Below, piece after piece: positions 6,581-9,212 of a stretch of 9,212 nt of DNA (position 1 is its first letter; every line of letters starts with the position of its first letter). The stretch comes from an uncultured Atopobium sp. (GTDB lineage Bacteria > Actinomycetota > Coriobacteriia > Coriobacteriales > Atopobiaceae): assembly GCA_938041635.1 (NCBI GenBank), contig CALIAD010000162.1:1-9212 (forward strand), given 5' to 3'. Both the position numbers and the translations under genes were made by a program. The notes under the pieces were generated by a model that worked only from the letters and a program-made list of their open reading frames with translations, did not search any database and was not told where the DNA came from.

Positions 6581-6610
6581 CACGTATACGGCAAAATTCA
6601 CACGATATAC
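6581..6610. repeat. Short direct repeat in the leader of the ABC operon
   Basis: CACGTATAC (6581-6589) and CACGATATAC (6601-6610) are near-identical and begin 20 bp apart, about two helical turns, upstream of the binding-protein gene. The spacing would suit tandem operator sites for a regulator. No clear -35/-10 pair could be placed in this 133-bp gap, and no known riboswitch fold was evident by eye. Confidence 0.3.
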
Positions 6611-6659
6611 AGCATATCTTACAAACTCTTTGATACATCTATGAGAACAAGACGCACCC

Positions 6660-6689
6660 ATGGCGAGAAAAACTAGTTCTTCTCGCCAT
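6660..6689. repeat. 10-bp inverted repeat over the stop codon of the M42 peptidase gene
   Basis: ATGGCGAGAA (6660-6669) and TTCTCGCCAT (6680-6689) pair perfectly around a 10-nt loop that holds the TAG stop and most of the palindrome AACTAGTT. No T-run follows on the minus strand, so it is at best a weak terminator or 3'-end stabiliser between the peptidase and the ABC operon. Confidence 0.45.
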
Positions 6690-7734
6690 ATCCAAGGACG
6701 TACGCACGGCACAGGTTCTCGGTGCCGATAATTGCATCGATGTGGCAACGCTCACGACCGTGAGTGTTGAGACATGCTGGACCAAATGCGCCGCTCTTAA
6801 GATCGTTGCCGGAGAAATATGCAGCATTAGCATCAGTTGAGAAGTGGAAGGCAACCTGCTGGTTCCACTTTTCTGGCTCAACAACCTCCTGTGCACACAC
6901 AATAAGTTTGTTGGAAACTTCCCAATCGTAAGGCGAGCGAATATCAGAAACAATGATGCCTACGTGGTGCTCGTTTGAATTGTAGTCAGGGCCAATAAGG
7001 GTAATGTCCAGCGATACGTACTCATCCACCTCAACAGGCAAGAATGCGCCGCCGTGACCAATCTCCTCGTACATTGGGAATGCGAACAAGGTGTTATAGA
7101 GGGGTTTCTCGCCAGATTGCGCAAGCCAACGGAGTGTATGAAGCTGTGCGGCAACACAAGCCTTATCGTCGATAAAGCGAGAAACCATATAGCCGTTGTC
7201 ATACATCTCAAAGTGAGGATCAATGGCAACAACTGCACCCTCTGAGACGCCCAGCGCACGAGCCTCCTCAGCAGAAGAAACATCAGCGATAAGCGAGATG
7301 GACATGTTGTCCTCGTTGCGCTCCATGGTTCGAGCGTCTTCAAAGACGTGAACGGAGTGGTGATTGCAGATTACCTGACCATCAACAACGGCGCCATCTC
7401 TGCAGACAACATGGCAGGTCTCGCCCTCAATGCTGTGGTAGTTGATGCCGCCCAGCTGGCGAACACGCAGTGTGCCGTCTGAATTGAAGCCGCGAACAAT
7501 CAGGCCAATGGTGTCAAGGTGAGCATTAACGCCCACAGTCTTGCTGGTATCTTTACCCTCTACCAGGACATATGCCGTAGCTTTGTTGTCAATCTGAAGC
7601 TCATAGCCCGCCTCGGCAACAAGCTCTCGAAGTAGCTCATGGATGCGCTCGTAGTAGCCAACAGGGCTATCGCACTCAACAAGCTTCTTTGTAGTATCAA
7701 TCAAATACTGTGTATCAGTTTCAAAATGAGTCAT
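6673..7734 (-). CDS. M42 family metallo-aminopeptidase
   Basis: M42 enzymes are cytoplasmic di-zinc or di-cobalt aminopeptidases that usually form dodecameric shells and trim peptides. The 353-residue length is typical. The expected metal and catalytic residues are seen: His72 and Asp74 in NAHLDTIG, Asp189 in RFIDDKA, Glu223-Glu224 in YEEIGHGG, Asp243 in SLDIT, and His331 in ERCHIDAI. The stretch HSVHVFEDARTMER (126-139) and SRFIDDKA resemble, from memory, the subgroup that also includes the peptidase of the NAGGN osmoprotectant cluster. No other gene of that cluster is here, so I do not claim that role. ATG 7734 follows AGGAG by 6 nt; the RBS overlaps the pepT stop, and the gap is 9 nt, so it is coupled to pepT. 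Confidence 0.92.
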   Translation of the reverse strand: MTHFETDTQYLIDTTKKLVECDSPVGYYERIHELLRELVAEAGYELQIDNKATAYVLVEGKDTSKTVGVNAHLDTIGLIVRGFNSDGTLRVRQLGGINYHSIEGETCHVVCRDGAVVDGQVICNHHSVHVFEDARTMERNEDNMSISLIADVSSAEEARALGVSEGAVVAIDPHFEMYDNGYMVSRFIDDKACVAAQLHTLRWLAQSGEKPLYNTLFAFPMYEEIGHGGAFLPVEVDEYVSLDITLIGPDYNSNEHHVGIIVSDIRSPYDWEVSNKLIVCAQEVVEPEKWNQQVAFHFSTDANAAYFSGNDLKSGAFGPACLNTHGRERCHIDAIIGTENLCRAYVLGYGEKN

Positions 7735-7740
7735 GACTAT

Positions 7741-7745
7741 CTCCT
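7741..7745 (-). promoter_or_regulatory. M42 gene RBS overlapping the pepT stop
   Basis: Minus-strand CTAGGAG joins the pepT TAG (7746-7744) to the AGGAG of the next gene, with 6 nt to ATG 7734. It is the same stop/RBS fusion as at the ATPase-coaE junction and implies coupled translation of the two peptidases. Confidence 0.75.
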
Positions 7746-8994
7746 AGTTTTGTGGATGGGTGTAAAGCTCTACCAGGTGCTCGAGCATGTCAACCATACC
7801 CTCAAGTTCGGGGACAGGAACAAACTCTCTGACGCCGTGAGCATTGTAGTAGCAGGCAGAAAGATTAGCGCAAGGGAATCCTCTAAAGGAAAGCTGGGAT
7901 CCGTCGGTGCCGCCACGCATTGGAATGCAGGTCATCTCTACGCCGACCTTCTCGTATGCAGTGCGTGCATTCTCGATTAAGTGCGCATACTCAGGCTTTA
8001 ATACGATGTCAGCCAAGTTGTGATACTGGTCGTGAATCTCAACGGAAAGTACCTCAGAGCCAATCTGCTTGTTTACATACGCTGCAGCATCAACCATCAA
8101 CTGCTTACGGCGCTCAACCTTTGCCTGGTCATGGTCTCGAATAATGTAATCAGCGCGAGCAGACTCGCAATCACCATTGACGCGCTCCAGATAGAAGAAG
8201 CCATCATAGCCCTCAGTGAACTCAGGACGTTCCGCAGGTGGAAGCAACTCGTGGAAGCGCATAATTGCCTCGGATGCATTAATCATCTGGCCTTTTGCGG
8301 TACCTGTATGAACCGAAAGTCCGTGAGCACGCACAAACACCTCAGCAGCATTGAAGGTCTCGTAGCAGAACTCGCCAAAGGGACCACCATCAATGGTGTA
8401 ACCATACGCAGCACCAAAAGCATCAAGGTCCAGAAGAGCTGCGCCGTGGCCAATCTCCTCATCAGGAACAAACGCAAGTGCAATACGTGGGTGCTTAAGC
8501 TCTGGATGATCTTTGTAGCGAGCAAGCAAGCTGACCAGCATAGCAATGCCAGCTTTGTCATCGCCGCCAAGCAGCGACGTGCCATCAGTGGTAACCAGCT
8601 GCCAACCAACCATATGCTCAAGCTGAGGATTTGTCTCCGGGCTGATATAGACCTCTCTACCCTCACGATCAGAACCAACTGCCAGCTTGCCGCCGTCATA
8701 CGTAACAACCTGAGGGTGGACGGGGTTACCCCAAGACTGCCAAGCCGTATCAATATGGCAGCAGAAACCAAGAGTTGGAAGGTCCTCCAAACCCTTGCTT
8801 GCAGGCCAGTAAGCAACCACATAAGCGTGCTTGTCAACAACTACATTCTCTGCGCCAAGCTCACGAAGGTCAGCCGCAACAACCTCAGCCATCTGGTGCT
8901 GAGACTCAGTTGAAGGAACGGTATCTGCCGTCAGAGGATTAGACTGAGAAGAAACCTTGCAATACGCAATAAATCTATCTAGAACGTCACTCAT
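7744..8994 (-). CDS. pepT: Peptidase T (tripeptide aminopeptidase, M20 family)
   Basis: PepT is a cytoplasmic di-zinc enzyme that removes the N-terminal residue of tripeptides. The 416 residues match the family (E. coli 408). Seen: His80 and catalytic Asp82 in CHIDTA, bridging Asp145 in LLGGDDKAGIA, Glu179-Glu180 in PDEEIGHG, Asp202 in YTIDGG, and His386 in YNAHGVREF. Other PepT hallmarks are TEGYDGFF, YIIRDHD and PMRGGTDGSQLSF. The lid/dimer-domain motif usually written HPGTAKG is HTGTAKG here (Pro to Thr). ATG 8994 follows GGGAG by 4 nt. The next gene, M42 peptidase, is 9 nt downstream. Upstream lies a terminator hairpin with no space for a promoter after it, so transcription probably comes through or from within the preceding gene. 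Substrates are likely di- and tripeptides from uptake. Confidence 0.97.
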   Translation of the reverse strand: MSDVLDRFIAYCKVSSQSNPLTADTVPSTESQHQMAEVVAADLRELGAENVVVDKHAYVVAYWPASKGLEDLPTLGFCCHIDTAWQSWGNPVHPQVVTYDGGKLAVGSDREGREVYISPETNPQLEHMVGWQLVTTDGTSLLGGDDKAGIAMLVSLLARYKDHPELKHPRIALAFVPDEEIGHGAALLDLDAFGAAYGYTIDGGPFGEFCYETFNAAEVFVRAHGLSVHTGTAKGQMINASEAIMRFHELLPPAERPEFTEGYDGFFYLERVNGDCESARADYIIRDHDQAKVERRKQLMVDAAAYVNKQIGSEVLSVEIHDQYHNLADIVLKPEYAHLIENARTAYEKVGVEMTCIPMRGGTDGSQLSFRGFPCANLSACYYNAHGVREFVPVPELEGMVDMLEHLVELYTHPQN

Positions 8995-9007
8995 AAAACT
9001 CCCTTAC

Positions 9008-9042
9008 AAAAAACTGCGCTAACCAAATAGTTAACGCAGTTT
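9008..9042 (-). terminator. Intrinsic terminator or attenuator between the C26 hydrolase gene and pepT
   Basis: On the minus strand AAACTGCGTTAAC pairs with GTTAGCGCAGTTT (13 pairs, one G-U) around a 6-nt loop, followed at once by a T-run (six Ts including the stem end). It begins 14 nt after the upstream stop, as a normal terminator would, but the pepT RBS starts only a few bases after the T-run. The odd base pair is C-A on the other strand, so the structure acts on minus-strand RNA. Confidence 0.75.
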
Positions 9043-9056
9043 AGAGTATCAATGTA

Positions 9057-9212
9057 TTAACGAGAAGACCGTGAGGCTCTTGAAGCTGTAACAAAGGATT
9101 TCCAAAGTTCACAGTCAGCTTTGCTGTATTGCCAACCATACTCTGGATGCCACTGCACACCTAGAGCAAACGTCTTGCCCTTGACCTCGGCTCCTTCAAT
9201 AATGCCGTCTGA
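9057..9212 (-). CDS. C-terminal end of a class I glutamine amidotransferase-like hydrolase (peptidase C26 / PuuD type)
   Basis: Only the last 51 residues and the TAA stop are inside the window; the frame is open to the right edge. They read from SDGIIEGAEV through FALGVQWHPEY, where His22 and Glu24 of the visible part are the His and Glu of the Cys-His-Glu triad, and end in a Ser/Arg-rich tail. This pattern, IIEGAE then LGVQWHPE, is typical of gamma-glutamyl-GABA hydrolase-like proteins, which cut gamma-glutamyl bonds in the cytoplasm. The nucleophile Cys would lie beyond the edge. It could also be another C26 member such as a class I amidotransferase of unknown substrate. It precedes pepT on the same strand. 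Confidence 0.8.
   Translation of the reverse strand, partial: SDGIIEGAEVKGKTFALGVQWHPEYGWQYSKADCELWKSFVTASRASRSSR

Noticed and set aside
6540..6638. Extension of the binding protein by 33 residues
   Set aside because: Cys-rich non-signal sequence with no good RBS; ATG 6539 has AGGAG at ideal spacing and begins the signal peptide.
6540..6672. Riboswitch in the leader of the ABC operon
   Set aside because: No TPP, cobalamin, SAM or FMN core motif could be matched by eye; only short repeats were found. A covariance-model search would be decisive.
8283..8840. 185-codon minus-strand frame within pepT
   Set aside because: Alternative frame of pepT, rich in Leu/Arg/Ser as expected for a shifted reading; no family features.
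8020..8913. Long open frame (297 codons) on the plus strand opposite pepT
   Set aside because: It lies wholly antisense to a certain pepT, resembles no family I know and has composition typical of a shadow frame.
1..9212. CRISPR, phage, IS element, toxin-antitoxin or defence system
   Set aside because: No repeat-spacer pattern, transposase, integrase or small paired genes; all sizeable regions are accounted for by ordinary genes.

Overview
The window looks like ordinary housekeeping and nutrient-uptake chromosome from an actinobacterium. A Coriobacteriia/Atopobiaceae-type host (Lancefieldella, Atopobium, Olsenella relatives) is my best guess. Base composition is moderate by eye, Shine-Dalgarno sites are strong, TTG starts are used, and coaE and uvrB lie close together on one strand. 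That pairing is familiar from actinobacteria such as mycobacteria. The genus call is inference. I see no phage, insertion sequence, CRISPR array, tRNA or rRNA. No stretch longer than 300 bases lacks a gene.

Left part: the 5' half of uvrB (minus strand, running off the left edge) is divergent from a 694-residue TPR protein of unknown role (plus strand). The 176 bp between them hold a near-consensus Gram-positive SOS (LexA) box over the likely uvrB -35 element and a larger dyad. The TPR gene converges on coaE, with 23 bp between the stops.

Middle part: minus-strand genes, in transcription order, are a Tat-type lipoprotein substrate-binding protein (start 6539), an inner-membrane permease (start 5533), an ABC ATPase (corrected start 4619) and coaE (corrected start 3978). 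All four are overlapped or tightly spaced, so they form one operon. The binding protein captures a small, unidentified substrate, the permease carries it across the membrane, and the ATPase drives the cycle. CoaE makes coenzyme A and appears to be expressed with them. A terminator-like hairpin lies just after the binding-protein stop, inside the permease's N-terminal coding sequence. The ATPase has Glu in place of the first Walker A Gly.

Right part: also on the minus strand, the 3' end of a class I glutamine amidotransferase-like hydrolase (peptidase C26/PuuD type), then pepT (tripeptidase), then an M42-type metallo-aminopeptidase. A clear hairpin plus T-run separates the hydrolase from pepT but leaves no room for a pepT promoter after it. 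Together these genes suggest peptide and amino-acid scavenging.

I did not find a convincing undescribed system. The best leads are the two regulatory hairpins, the unusual Walker A and the uncharacterised TPR protein.
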